Notes under the pieces: generated by a model
Told to the model about the DNA's origin: nothing
What the model saw: only the letters and a program-made list of their open reading frames with translations
The model's database searches: none
In this document: positions 15,980 to 26,500 of the stretch, one piece after another
How positions within the stretch are numbered: the first letter of the stretch is position 1
Layout: the number at the start of each line of letters is the position of its first letter
Assembly (NCBI GenBank): GCA_029551925.1
Contig: JAKPEO010000026.1
Location: 1 to 28,854 of the forward strand
Direction: 5' to 3'
Length of the DNA stretch: 28,854 nt
From: a bacterium
GTDB lineage: Bacteria; JAGOBX01
Translations under genes and position numbers: made by a program

Positions 15980-18820
15980 TCAATTTTTCAATAATTTTAA
16001 TCTATTCAGCGGTATCCGTTCAATTTTAAAATTCTTGACTAATTTAGAATCAAAATTTATTAAGATATTAAGCAATCCTGCCCGCAAAGATATTTTAGCG
16101 TCAGTCGGCTCGACTATTTTCAAAAGCATTCTAAGTTTTGAATCATCGAAATTAACACCGTTTGGATTTATTATAGCCAAAAATTCAAGTATCGAATTTC
16201 TATCTAATTTCACATAAATCGAAGAATTTATATCGTTAATATTCACAATATTACTGCTTTTCATTAAATTTTCAATATTCAAATCAGAATGCAAAGTAAT
16301 AACGGCATTTTTTTTTGTATCTTGCAGCTGCGATATTTTCGCAATATTAATATTTTGAAGTTTGCTATTTAACGCTAATCTTCTGCTATAAATATCAATT
16401 GCAGCATTCAATAACCCCATACCTTCTAAAACATCAAACTTAAAATTATTAAAAAACAGAAAATTATCGCTAAATCCGATATGTCCGACAAAATTAGAAA
16501 TATAATAATCTTTGAATTTTATTTGATTAATAAAAAAATTACTGTTTTTATCAAGTATCGGATTTTTTATATATTCGTCAATATTGATGTTATTAGCCAG
16601 ATTATCAAGTGTCAAAACAACATCTGCAAGCGCAAAATCAAAATTCAAATTTTTAATAACAACATCAAAATTTTTAATTTCAAAATTGATATTATCTAAT
16701 TTTAAATTAGTTGACAATACCGGATATTGATTGATATTTTTTATTAATTTCAAGTTTGCTACGATTTTGCCAGTTAACGAATATATCGCCATTTCACTAT
16801 ATACAGATACTAATTTAGACAGGTCTATATTGGTATGAAAATCATTTAATCTAATAAATGTATTTTTGTAAATATCGAGATATTGTTTATTTTCTGAAAA
16901 TAATTGTTTGATAAAATCGCTGTTATTTTCAACATAAAAATCGCAGTGAAAATTCAATAAATCCTGCGAACTAATTTTAGCGTTTAATTTTAAAGAATTA
17001 AATTTTTCTGATTTTGCATTAATATTATATTTTACCTGCGGTATTTTAAAAATTTGCGTATCAAATTGAACATCAAAATTATCTGAAATGAAGGAAATAT
17101 CAATATTTTGATTATTTTTTCTGCCTGTTAATAAGAGCGAAGAATTTTGCAATTTATAATTATCCAATAAAATAATCTTTTTAAGTTTCGTATTAACATT
17201 ATAAACATCAAAAGATTCAAAAATTTTAGAAATCCAAACTTTTGAAAAAAACGAATCAGGCGCGATGCTTTGCAATACTGATATATTTTGCGAATCATTT
17301 TTAGTTATTTTTCCGTCAATCGAAAATCCATAAAAATCAATTAAATTCGGCATTTTAAAATCATCTAATGAAAAACTATAATCTATATTAGAAAATAATT
17401 TTTCAATTTTAAAATCCGGCAAAAATCCAAAATTATTATTGTTGTTTATAGAAAATTTCAAATTATTAATCGAAATATTATCAAAATTAAAATTATTAAT
17501 TGCGCCGCTTAAATCTATATTTGCGAGCAAATCTTTTAAATTGAAATTTTCCGAAAATTTGACTTCGGTATTTAATTTTAAAAACGCATTTGTTTTTTTA
17601 AAATTAGTATTGAGAAAATTTATTTCATCTATTGAAGAATTTAACGACAGATTTGCAATAGCGCTTGTTTGTTGGTTTTTTTCTGAAATTTTAATATCAC
17701 TTTTGATTTTAGCCGATAAATCCAAATCAGAAATCGCTAAATCAGCATAATTAAAATTCAAATCGTTGACATCAATTTTGCAATCAAAATTTTCAAGTAA
17801 AACCGCATTAGAATTAAAGTCATAAAATATTTTGGATTTATCTAATGTTTGAAATTTAATATTCGGCAGTTTAGTTTTTGTTAGATTTTCAATTATTTTT
17901 GATGTGTGAGTAATATCTGTCAATCTATTTATATTGACATTTGTAGGTTCAAGTAAAATTGTAATTCTATTAATAAAAGTATCGTAATCTAAATCAAATT
18001 GAAAATTTGTATTTAAAATATTAGAGATATTGCATTTTGTAGTATTACTAATTTTTTTATTTTGCAAAGCGATTTGCAAATAATTAGAAATTTTAAACTG
18101 CGCGGGCTCAACTGCAAAATTAAAAACCGGAAAAGACAACTGAGTTTGGCAAGTTAATTTCAGAGAATTAACTATATTATTAGTATCTGCAAAAGTTTCT
18201 TGTTGTAATTTTACATTTTGAAATTGAGATTGTAAAAAATTGCCGAATGTATAATTTATCTGTTCGCTGCTATTATCAAGAGACAGATTCAAAGATTGCG
18301 AATCAAAAGATAATTTTGATGAAATATTAGCATTAATTATTTTTAATTTTTGTATGTCGTCAGAATAATTCAAATTAAAATTAGCGCAGGTAAAACTATC
18401 AATTTTAATTTCAATCGGCGATGGTATAAAAACAATAAGTTTTTTTAAATCTAATGGTTCTGTATCAGGCGGTGCGCTATATCTAAAAGTCAAATTAATT
18501 TTTTCAAAATTAATAGTTTTAGCAAGGAATTTCCTTTGTTTGATAGTTTTATAATCAAATAGTTCTATTTGAAATTTATCAATATCAAGCATCAACTCAT
18601 CATCTTTATCAAATAAAATTTTAGTGACAGAAATTTTATTCAAAGAATGTAATTTTATCCCGCTAATATCGATTTTTCTGATATTATATTTTTTTTGAAT
18701 AAATTTAAAGCCCTGATTTTTTAAAGGTATGCGAAAAACATAGATAAGTATCAGCCCTAAAAAAAATAGAAAAATAACAGAACAAAATATCAGTAAAATT
18801 TTTTTTAGTATTTTAGACAT
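15980..18820 (-). CDS. AsmA/TamB-like envelope protein
   Basis: A 946-residue protein with one N-terminal membrane anchor (residues about 5-29, ILLIFCSVIFLFFLGLILIY) and a long periplasmic region rich in Asn, Ile, Leu, Phe and Ser with alternating polar/hydrophobic strands. The early IDISGIKLHSLNKISVTKI and the repeated LNLDN/INNFNFDNISINNLKF style of strands, plus the late GLLNAAIDIYSRRLALNSKL, look like the AsmA/TamB/YdbH class of bridge-like lipid-transport proteins that span the periplasm of didermous bacteria. Direct motif proof is weak, since this superfamily diverges fast. It is the last gene of the uppS-cdsA-dxr operon, 10 bases after dxr, which fits a lipid or envelope role. It replaces the RseP protease often found at this place. 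Confidence 0.6.
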   Translation of the reverse strand: MSKILKKILLIFCSVIFLFFLGLILIYVFRIPLKNQGFKFIQKKYNIRKIDISGIKLHSLNKISVTKILFDKDDELMLDIDKFQIELFDYKTIKQRKFLAKTINFEKINLTFRYSAPPDTEPLDLKKLIVFIPSPIEIKIDSFTCANFNLNYSDDIQKLKIINANISSKLSFDSQSLNLSLDNSSEQINYTFGNFLQSQFQNVKLQQETFADTNNIVNSLKLTCQTQLSFPVFNFAVEPAQFKISNYLQIALQNKKISNTTKCNISNILNTNFQFDLDYDTFINRITILLEPTNVNINRLTDITHTSKIIENLTKTKLPNIKFQTLDKSKIFYDFNSNAVLLENFDCKIDVNDLNFNYADLAISDLDLSAKIKSDIKISEKNQQTSAIANLSLNSSIDEINFLNTNFKKTNAFLKLNTEVKFSENFNLKDLLANIDLSGAINNFNFDNISINNLKFSINNNNNFGFLPDFKIEKLFSNIDYSFSLDDFKMPNLIDFYGFSIDGKITKNDSQNISVLQSIAPDSFFSKVWISKIFESFDVYNVNTKLKKIILLDNYKLQNSSLLLTGRKNNQNIDISFISDNFDVQFDTQIFKIPQVKYNINAKSEKFNSLKLNAKISSQDLLNFHCDFYVENNSDFIKQLFSENKQYLDIYKNTFIRLNDFHTNIDLSKLVSVYSEMAIYSLTGKIVANLKLIKNINQYPVLSTNLKLDNINFEIKNFDVVIKNLNFDFALADVVLTLDNLANNINIDEYIKNPILDKNSNFFINQIKFKDYYISNFVGHIGFSDNFLFFNNFKFDVLEGMGLLNAAIDIYSRRLALNSKLQNINIAKISQLQDTKKNAVITLHSDLNIENLMKSSNIVNINDINSSIYVKLDRNSILEFLAIINPNGVNFDDSKLRMLLKIVEPTDAKISLRAGLLNILINFDSKLVKNFKIERIPLNRLKLLKN

Positions 18821-18830
18821 ACAAACGAAA

Positions 18831-19976
18831 TTATATTTTTTTTATTAAAGATTCAGCGTATTTTCTGGTGATTTCATCAATTTCTAAAACAGTTTCAATA
18901 TCATAAACATTTATATTTTTTACATTATTCAGCGCAGATTCAACGATAATTGAAATTTTATCAAAAGTGATTCTATTATTCAAAAAAGCATTAACTGCAA
19001 TTTCATTTGCGGCGTTAAGAATAGCGGGCGCAGCGCCGCCTGTTTTAATAGCGGAATAAGCAAGCGCCAGACATCTAAATTTTTTCATATCCGGCTTATA
19101 AAAATTCAGGCAATTGCGCTGTATCAAATCCAATTTTTTAAAATTATTAGTAAAGCGTTCAGGATAAGTAAGCGCATATTGTATAGGTATTTTCATATCA
19201 GCTGTGCCGAGTTGCGCTATAATCGAGCCGTCTTTAAATTCGACCATAGAATGAATTATACTTTGCGGATGGATTATCACTTTAATATTTTTAGGATTAA
19301 CATCAAACAGCCAGCGCGCTTCGATTACTTCCAATCCTTTATTCATCATAGTAGCTGAATCAATAGTAATTTTAGCGCCCATCGACCAATTAGGATGCGC
19401 TAATGCGTCTGCTGGTTTGACAACTTTAAAATCAATATCAGAATTAAAAAAAGGACCGCCAGACGCTGTTAATAAAATATTATTCACAGTTTTTTTAGGT
19501 TCATTTTTTAGACATTGAAAAATAGCGCTGTGTTCAGAATCAATCGGCAGAATTTCAGAATTACATTTTTTAGCGAGTTCCATTATAAATTTACCTGCAA
19601 TTACTAATGGTTCTTTATTGGCAATAGCCACTCTTTTAGATTTTTTTATTCCTTCAATAACAGGTAATAATCCGATGGCACCGACAACAGACACAATCAA
19701 AATATCATAATCAGCATATTTAGCCAGTTTTACTAATGCGTCTTTATTATAAAAAAAATTTATATTTGGATATTTTTTTTTTAAGTTATTAGCCGCAGTT
19801 TGCGATGCTACCGCTACGCATTCCGGATGAAATTCAGCAATTTGTTCGTCCAATAATTTTAGATTATTATAGCCAGACAGCGCGACAATTTTAAATTTGT
19901 TTTTAAATATTCTGACAACATTTAAAGCATTTACACCAATAGAACCAGTAGCGCCTAAAATCGCAATTTTTTTCAT
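18831..19976 (-). CDS. dxr: 1-deoxy-D-xylulose 5-phosphate reductoisomerase
   Basis: Makes 2-C-methyl-D-erythritol 4-phosphate with NADPH, the committed MEP-pathway step to isoprenoids. It is 381 residues long, normal for the family. ILGATGSIGVNALNVVR is the NADPH site; NKEPLV (K121-E122) and PIDSEHSAIF (D146, E148) give metal and substrate contacts; TASGGPF, HPNWSMGAKITIDSATMMN and KGLEVIEARWLF complete the active site, followed by HPQSIIHSMVEF. All key residues are present. The ATG directly abuts the cdsA stop (TAA then ATG). It sits after uppS and cdsA in the classic order, so precursor supply, carrier-lipid synthesis and phospholipid activation are coregulated. Confidence 0.97.
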   Translation of the reverse strand: MKKIAILGATGSIGVNALNVVRIFKNKFKIVALSGYNNLKLLDEQIAEFHPECVAVASQTAANNLKKKYPNINFFYNKDALVKLAKYADYDILIVSVVGAIGLLPVIEGIKKSKRVAIANKEPLVIAGKFIMELAKKCNSEILPIDSEHSAIFQCLKNEPKKTVNNILLTASGGPFFNSDIDFKVVKPADALAHPNWSMGAKITIDSATMMNKGLEVIEARWLFDVNPKNIKVIIHPQSIIHSMVEFKDGSIIAQLGTADMKIPIQYALTYPERFTNNFKKLDLIQRNCLNFYKPDMKKFRCLALAYSAIKTGGAAPAILNAANEIAVNAFLNNRITFDKISIIVESALNNVKNINVYDIETVLEIDEITRKYAESLIKKI

Positions 19977-20789
19977 TTAAAATTGATTAAACAAAAATGA
20001 TTTAATATTAAAATAAAATACAGTAAAAGTTACTGTATAAAGCAAACTATCGAGTCTGTCAATAATTCCGCCGTGTCCAGGTAATAATTGACTATAATTT
20101 TTGATATTAGTTGCACGTTTAATAGCAGAAGCGCATAAATCGCCGAGCGGACAAATAGCGCTCAAAAAAATTGCAAGTAAAACGATATCTAAATATCCTA
20201 TTTTTTGAAAATAAAAATACTTATATAAAACAGCGAAAATAATAGAAAATATAGTGCCGCCAATTAACCCCTCAATAGTTTTATTTGGACTTAATACAGG
20301 TGCTAATTTTCGTTTGCCTATTGATTTTCCGACAAAATACGCACCACTATCACAGACCCAGCTAAACGCTAAAACAAACAGCACAATTTTTTCAGATTCT
20401 AAATTTCCGAATGGTTTAAATCTTAATAAATTAAAATGCAAACCCAATACACTTAAATATACAATCGCAAAAATTATTATTTTGATTTTATCATAGAAAT
20501 CAGTTGGCGGTAATAATAAAAAATTAGCCGTGATAATTATTAAAATCATCGCGGCAAATAGAGTGATATTAGCGGAATAATCTAAATCAATATTAACTAA
20601 AATTAACAATGCGATAATAGCTAAAAGTTTATTTATAATTCCTATGCGTTTTTTATGAGAATAGATAAATTCAAATAATCCAGTAGCGAGCGCAAAAGAT
20701 ACAAACCCGCGATACCACCAGCCGCCACTAAAAATAATTTTTATTACAATAGGAATAAGAATAAGCGCCACTATAATTCTTTGTAACAT
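19977..20789 (-). CDS. cdsA: Phosphatidate cytidylyltransferase
   Basis: Makes CDP-diacylglycerol from phosphatidic acid and CTP in the inner membrane. It is 270 residues long with about eight membrane helices. FSWVCDSGAYFVGKSIGKRKL and SPNKTIEGLIGG are the conserved central motifs, and the C-terminal signature is SAIKRATNIKNYSQLLPGHG followed by GIIDRLDS. The signature normally reads K-D after the KR-x4 segment; here it is K-N (AAA AAT). All other signature positions fit. A GGAGG inside the uppS end, 13 bases from the ATG, may aid its translation; the ATG abuts the uppS stop. Confidence 0.94.
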   Translation of the reverse strand: MLQRIIVALILIPIVIKIIFSGGWWYRGFVSFALATGLFEFIYSHKKRIGIINKLLAIIALLILVNIDLDYSANITLFAAMILIIITANFLLLPPTDFYDKIKIIIFAIVYLSVLGLHFNLLRFKPFGNLESEKIVLFVLAFSWVCDSGAYFVGKSIGKRKLAPVLSPNKTIEGLIGGTIFSIIFAVLYKYFYFQKIGYLDIVLLAIFLSAICPLGDLCASAIKRATNIKNYSQLLPGHGGIIDRLDSLLYTVTFTVFYFNIKSFLFNQF

Positions 20790-21536
20790 TTAATTTTTCA
20801 CACCTCCAAAGCGTCTATCGCGTTTTTGATAATCCAAAATAGCGCGAACAAAATCCGCTTTTGTAAATTCAGGCCAGAGAATATCAGTCACCCAAATTTC
20901 CGTATAAGCGAGTTGCCAGAGCAAAAAATTACTTATCCGCAATTCGCCGCTCGTACGAATAAGTAAATCCGGTTCAGGCATACCAGCGGTATATAAATAA
21001 TCGTTAATTAAATTTTCATTGCACTGCGTTATTCCAGATTTAAGCATTGCATTTATCGCGTCAGTAAGTTCAGCGCGGCCGCTGTAATTTAGCGCTAAAT
21101 TCAAAGTAAAACCAGTATTATTTTTAGTGGCGTCCTTTGCTCTTTGTATATTTTTTTGGATAAATTCCGGGAATTCAGATATTCTGCCAATAGTAGACAA
21201 TTTGATATTATTCGCGTTCATTTCATCAATTTCATTTTGTAAAAAACTATATAATAAATGCATCAAAACTTTAATTTCTTTTGACGGCCGCCTCCAATTT
21301 TCCGTAGAGAAAGCATAAAGCGTGAGAAATTTTATTTCTTTTAAATCTCCGCAAATTTCGCAGATTCTTCGAACTGTTTTTATACCTTCATTATGTCCAA
21401 AAAATCGCGGTTTGTGATGCTTTTGCGCCCATCTACCATTGCCGTCCATAATAATAGCAATATGCTGTGGCATTTTATTTTTATCTAATTGATTAATCAA
21501 TAATTGTAAGTCATCAGAAGCGGTATTAGTCGTCAT
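20790..21536 (-). CDS. uppS: Undecaprenyl diphosphate synthase (cis-prenyltransferase)
   Basis: Extends farnesyl diphosphate to the C55 carrier lipid used for peptidoglycan and surface glycans. It is 248 residues long. HIAIIMDGNGRWA carries the Mg-binding Asp (D31) and the phosphate-binding Arg (R35), followed by GHNEG, YAFSTENWRRP, NYSGRAEL and PDLLIRTSGELRISNFLLWQ and then WPEF. This is the complete uppS set. A short N-terminal lead of about 20 residues precedes MPQHIAII; the ATG at 21536 overlaps the response-regulator stop by 4 bases (ATGA), supporting this start and translational coupling. Confidence 0.97.
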   Translation of the reverse strand: MTTNTASDDLQLLINQLDKNKMPQHIAIIMDGNGRWAQKHHKPRFFGHNEGIKTVRRICEICGDLKEIKFLTLYAFSTENWRRPSKEIKVLMHLLYSFLQNEIDEMNANNIKLSTIGRISEFPEFIQKNIQRAKDATKNNTGFTLNLALNYSGRAELTDAINAMLKSGITQCNENLINDYLYTAGMPEPDLLIRTSGELRISNFLLWQLAYTEIWVTDILWPEFTKADFVRAILDYQKRDRRFGGVKN

Positions 21537-21901
21537 CCTATAATTTTTCTAAAATTTTCCAGGATAGTCTCTCTAACAAACGGCTTTTCAATGAAGCCAA
21601 CGGCTCCTGCCTTCATACATTCCAAAACAGTAATATCGCTGCCGAGCGCAGTAACCATTAATACTTTGGTATTTGGCTTAATAGTGAGAATCTTTTTTAA
21701 TAAATCTACGCCTGACAATTCACCGGGCATAACTATATCAAGCGTAACAATATCAGGCAAAAGTTCTTTAAATTTTTCTAATGCCGTATCACCGTCATTT
21801 GCCTCGCCAACGATTTCTATATCTAATTTTTTTAATATAGTCCGCAATTCAAATAAAATCATCGGAGAATCGTCAACAAGCATTACTCTTGGTTTACTCA
21901 T
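21533..21901 (-). CDS. Stand-alone CheY-like response-regulator receiver
   Basis: A 122-residue single receiver domain without an output domain. The acidic pair D10-D11 (VDDSPM), phospho-acceptor D55 (TLDIVMPG), T84 (MVTALG) and K106 (EKPF) are all present, so it should be phosphorylated by a histidine kinase that is not in this window. Single-domain receivers act by protein-protein contact, for example in chemotaxis, phosphorelay or motility. It is the first gene of the uppS-cdsA-dxr-AsmA-like operon and translationally coupled to uppS. AGGCGG precedes its ATG and the promoter at 21940-21968 serves it. Confidence 0.92.
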   Translation of the reverse strand: MSKPRVMLVDDSPMILFELRTILKKLDIEIVGEANDGDTALEKFKELLPDIVTLDIVMPGELSGVDLLKKILTIKPNTKVLMVTALGSDITVLECMKAGAVGFIEKPFVRETILENFRKIIG

Positions 21902-21939
21902 ATATATTCAACCGCCTATAACAAAAAAATAATAAATAA

Positions 21940-21968
21940 ATTATACTTTTTTCATCTAAAAAAATCAA
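21940..21968 (-). promoter_or_regulatory. Sigma70-type promoter of the receiver-uppS-cdsA-dxr operon
   Basis: On the minus strand TTGATT (21963-21968) and TATAAT (21940-21945) are 17 bases apart. The pair lies immediately after the stop of the PorV-like gene, in the only gap (71 bases) upstream of the receiver gene, about 40 bases before its start codon. Confidence 0.75.
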
Positions 21969-21972
21969 TATT

Positions 21973-23493
21973 TTAATAATTATATTCAAACTTTAATAAT
22001 TGCACTAATTCCGGATAATATGATTTTATGCTGTCTAATAATCTACCAAATTCTAATAAATCAGTTTTTAAATAACATTTAGCAAGATAATAATAATATA
22101 TCGGATAATAATTAACAGCAAATTTATTATGCAATTGAAAATTAATAAAATGCTTTAAATATTCATAATTTTCGGCTTTTAGCAATGCGTCCATATACAA
22201 AATTTGGACATTGATATTATTACCGTAATCTTTGAAGGAATTATAAATAAAGCGATATGCATCTTCAAATCTATTAAGTTTATAAAAAGCATAACCAACA
22301 ATAAGATTATCATAGGGCGTAGAAACTTTATAATAAGGCGTGAAATACATATCAAGAATTTTTGTATAAAGTTTATTATTCAATAACATTCCGATTAATG
22401 TATTATCGGCGAAAATAAGTGAAACATTATTATCAAAAACATAAATAAAATTCAAAATTTCAGGAATTGACACAGCAGCAGACTGCGGTATTTGTTGAGT
22501 AATAGCCATTTTTTCTTTTTTCTCAATCGGCTGAATAGCCGTCTCTTTTTTTTCAAATGTATCAATCGGCAATTGTCTGCCGAATTTATAATGAACATCA
22601 AATTTAGTGACATTGCCTAAAATATCAAACGGTTTATATGCAAAATTAACAGACCAGTCATTTATTGATACGCCTGCGCCAAACGACCAGCCGCTACCGT
22701 CATCAGCAACATTATCATAGCCCGCGCGTATTGCAAAAATATCTATCGGTCTAAGTTCAGCACCGAGCGCAAATTCAATATTTTCTTTTCTGATTTTTGA
22801 AATATCAGTAGATAAAATAAAGAAATTTTCTAAATTATACGCAGCGCCTAATTTTATAGTCATCGGAAATTTTTCTTCTATTTTATAGAATTTTATGCCT
22901 TTACCAATATTTAATAATACAGCACTGAAATTAAAATATTTATAATAGCCCTTATATTGCGCGCCTAAATCGAGCAGATATGATTGTCTGGCAATATCGC
23001 CAAAATCAAATCTGACAGTTTTCAATGCCGCGCCGAAATTAATATTCGAACTTGCTTTTTTAGCAATACCAGTTGTAAACGCAAAAGAATTAGCCGACCG
23101 CTGTCCGTCGAACAGCGGTTCTAAATCGCTTTGATTAATTCGTATTTTATCATATTTACCGTAATCAAAATAATTAATATAAAAGCCCAATCTAATCGGG
23201 TCGTTTTTCATACTTGTAGCATAAGCCAGATAATGCTGCGATAAATCAAAGAAATAATTATTATACATAAATGTCAACTCTTTTCTATTGACATCTGCTA
23301 ATCCGGCGGGATTAAAGAATAAAGCATTGATATCATTAGTAACAGCAGATACTGCGCCAGCCATTGCAGTTTCGCGCGCTCCAATTTCAAGATTTAGAAA
23401 TTGCCCGATATTTGCGCCTGCGCCAGCCAAAATATGTTGGTTTAGAAAAATAACCAAAAATAAAATGCTTACAATAATTTTTATTTTTTGCAT
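21973..23493 (-). CDS. PorV/PorQ-like outer-membrane beta-barrel protein with TPR-like tail
   Basis: A 506-residue protein. Residues 1 to about 23 are a signal peptide (IIVSILFLVIFLNQHILAGA). The mature N-terminus GQFLNLEIGARETAMAGAVS followed by DINALFFNPAGLADV is the hallmark of the PorV/PorQ (UPF0164, FadL-like) family of outer-membrane barrels; alternating strands run to about residue 305. In Bacteroidota PorV shuttles type IX substrates and PorQ belongs to the same pathway. After a Lys/Glu-rich linker (about 310-335), residues about 340-506 form a helical tail with TPR-like pairs (YKLNRFEDAYRFIYNSF, YLAKCYLKTDLLEFGRLL), not part of usual PorV. It starts 12 bases after the giant repeat gene, so the two form one operon. 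Family is likely; a type IX role is inference. Confidence 0.8.
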   Translation of the reverse strand: MQKIKIIVSILFLVIFLNQHILAGAGANIGQFLNLEIGARETAMAGAVSAVTNDINALFFNPAGLADVNRKELTFMYNNYFFDLSQHYLAYATSMKNDPIRLGFYINYFDYGKYDKIRINQSDLEPLFDGQRSANSFAFTTGIAKKASSNINFGAALKTVRFDFGDIARQSYLLDLGAQYKGYYKYFNFSAVLLNIGKGIKFYKIEEKFPMTIKLGAAYNLENFFILSTDISKIRKENIEFALGAELRPIDIFAIRAGYDNVADDGSGWSFGAGVSINDWSVNFAYKPFDILGNVTKFDVHYKFGRQLPIDTFEKKETAIQPIEKKEKMAITQQIPQSAAVSIPEILNFIYVFDNNVSLIFADNTLIGMLLNNKLYTKILDMYFTPYYKVSTPYDNLIVGYAFYKLNRFEDAYRFIYNSFKDYGNNINVQILYMDALLKAENYEYLKHFINFQLHNKFAVNYYPIYYYYLAKCYLKTDLLEFGRLLDSIKSYYPELVQLLKFEYNY

Positions 23494-23505
23494 TTAACTA
23501 ATCCA

Positions 23506-26500
23506 TCACCGTATAATCACAAATTTAATAACTTTTTGTTCGCTTCCTGATTCTAATACCGCAAGATACACGCCAGACGCTAATTCTTCATTTTTATTAT
23601 TACGCGCATTCCAATGATAATATCCTTGCGCTGCTGGCGATACTGTGTTAAATACCAATTTTCCGCGAATATCAAAAACTTTTATTACAGTATTTTCTTT
23701 TATTGCTCTAAAATACACGCCGCTACCTGGTGAACCATTATAAGGAATACCCGTTGAGGGGTCATTGTCATACGGCTGATACGGATTAGGATAAATTATA
23801 GTCTGCGATAAATCATTAGGTATAAATTGCAAACCGCCAATAGGCAAAACCGCTTTAATTGAAAAATGCCTTAATTCTGCTGTAATATAATGCGCGCTCG
23901 GATTAATAGAATAAGTATCAACAATAACAAGCGTATCATTATTAGAATTCACCGAAGTAAAGAAACGCAAGTTATTAATATTAATATCAGAATATGCTTT
24001 TGGCGTAAGAGTATAAGTACAATAAATAACAGGCGAATATATTTCTATTTTTGAGCCAATATCTTTATTCTCTTTATCGCGCAGCACAAAATCTTTAATA
24101 TTAAAAGCAAAATTATAAAATTCTTTTTTATTCAGATTTTTAATCGCTTCTGTATCAAAATTCAATTTAACATCAGGATAGATTATCATTGTAACGCCGG
24201 TATCCGAATATTTATCTATAAGCGATACCATAAATTCATAGGTATCTGGATAATTGGTATATTTCGGATTATATACTGGAAAAATAAATCTATACGGTTT
24301 GACATAACGCGAGACTGGAATAACAAGCGGAGCATTAACATTATAATTTAATAGAGTAATTACAGGATTATTTTGAGTAATCGGCTGATATACAGTCCAC
24401 GAATCCGGATATATATTCGCGCTAACAATATTAGTAACAACATCGCCAATATGATTAACTATTACAATTGTATAAGAACAGAAAGTAACATCTGTATTTG
24501 AAAAATTAGAGGTATCTATAACTAAATTGTATTGAAAATTAGTTTCATTTATATTCACGAAATATTCGTAAATGAGTTGATTATTGGAATTGTAAATATA
24601 AACAGTATTACCTCCAATATTATTCTGCACTTCGGCGCTTATAAGTATTTGATTGCTGGTAGTATCTACAACATTATTATTAGGTATAGTTTGAAAAATT
24701 ATTGATGGTTTATCTATTTTACGAACATAGATAATATCAGTATCAGTAAATCCGTATATTGTTTTTATTTCTGCAATTATAGAATTTATTATGCCGTGAT
24801 TTGTGTCAATATTAATTGTTGTTTGCCAATCGCCGTTTATTTGCAAGAGATTAACAGTCTTTTGCTCTGCCGTTAGAGAATTAACATAAATTTTAATTGT
24901 ATCGCCGACATTAGAATTTAATGTTGTGCCGGCAATTAAAATATTAGCCGAACTTGTGTCAATATCATCGTCTGGGAAAGTAATACAAATTTCAGGCAAT
25001 CGTAATTCAATAATCACGCTATCTATGCGCGTGCCAAGCGTTATTTTGCTCGTGATTGCCGCTTTGATTATATTATTACCTGAATTTAATATAAAATTCG
25101 TGCTTGTTAATTGTCCGCTATTATTAGTAACAATAATCTGCTGAAATAACGCATCATTATTATACAAAGCAATAGTATCGCCTATTTGCGCGTAATTATA
25201 AGTAATCGTGATATTACGCGTAGGATTATAAGTATATGTATCTTGCGCAGGATTGATAATATCAATCTGCGGTAAATAAAAATTAATATTAATTGTATCA
25301 TACGCAGTGCGGCCAAATTGGTCTATAAGTTTCACAACAACAGTATTAGCGGTATAAGTATCAGCAGGCGTAGCGATAGTAGCATAGCCGATAAATGTTC
25401 CGTTTAACGCAGCGACTAAAATAGTATCTTGAAAAATTTGATTAACAAAAATAACAACACTGTCATTTTTCTGGCTATTATTAACAGTGCCGCTCAATGT
25501 AATTTGATAAACGCCAGTATCCGGCGCATTACGCGGAGCAGTAATATAAATCGACGGCGCGCCAAAATAATTTACAATTATAGTATCGTAATCATTGCGT
25601 CCGAATTGATCTGTGAGTTTTACTACTATACTGTCGCCGATACCTGTTAATTGCGCAGTGCCGCTGAAATTATCATTTGCTGATTGAATAATATAGCGCG
25701 AATTAAATACGCCGTTAGTATAAATTTCAATCGTATCGCCTGAACGAGTATATAGCGTTGTGCCGCTAATTGTAATTATAGTATTTAAAGTATCATAATT
25801 ATCTATCGGCGCGGTAATTTCAACTTCCGGCGGCGGATAATAATTTATTGTTATTGTATCGTATTTTATTCTGCCGAATTGGTCAACTAATTTCGCTACA
25901 ACGCTTTCGCCGATATTATTCAATGTTATGTTAGTTGACCAGTTTCCATTAAAATCTAATATTTTTACGCTGTTATTTAATACGCCGTTAACATAAACAA
26001 ATACTTCATCTAATCCGCCGTCCGCTGTATAATATGTTGTTCCGCTTACTACTATATTTTGAACTGATGTGTCTATATTATTAGCAGGATAAGTGATTTT
26101 TATTGACGGCTCGTCAAAATACCATATTGTTATAGTATCGTAGGCAGTATCATTCCATTGATTTTGAAATATAACTGACACGCGCGCGCCAAATTCTGTA
26201 ACGCTTACAGTGCCGCTCCAAACAGCAGACATTGCTAATGTGTCTGAAATAATTATTGTATTTATTATGCCGTTCGAATCATTGCGAATATAAATAGTAT
26301 CGCCAATATCAATATTATTTGTAATGCCAGATAAAATAGTTATTGTATCTTTTGTATATAAAGTGTCTCCATAGTTTGTAATAAAAATCTGCGGTAAATC
26401 AAATTGATTGATTGTTATCGAATAACTGTCTTGCAAGCCCTGTGCTGTGTTGATAACGGCAACAACTGAACAATTAACAATATTAACAAAAACAGTGTCA

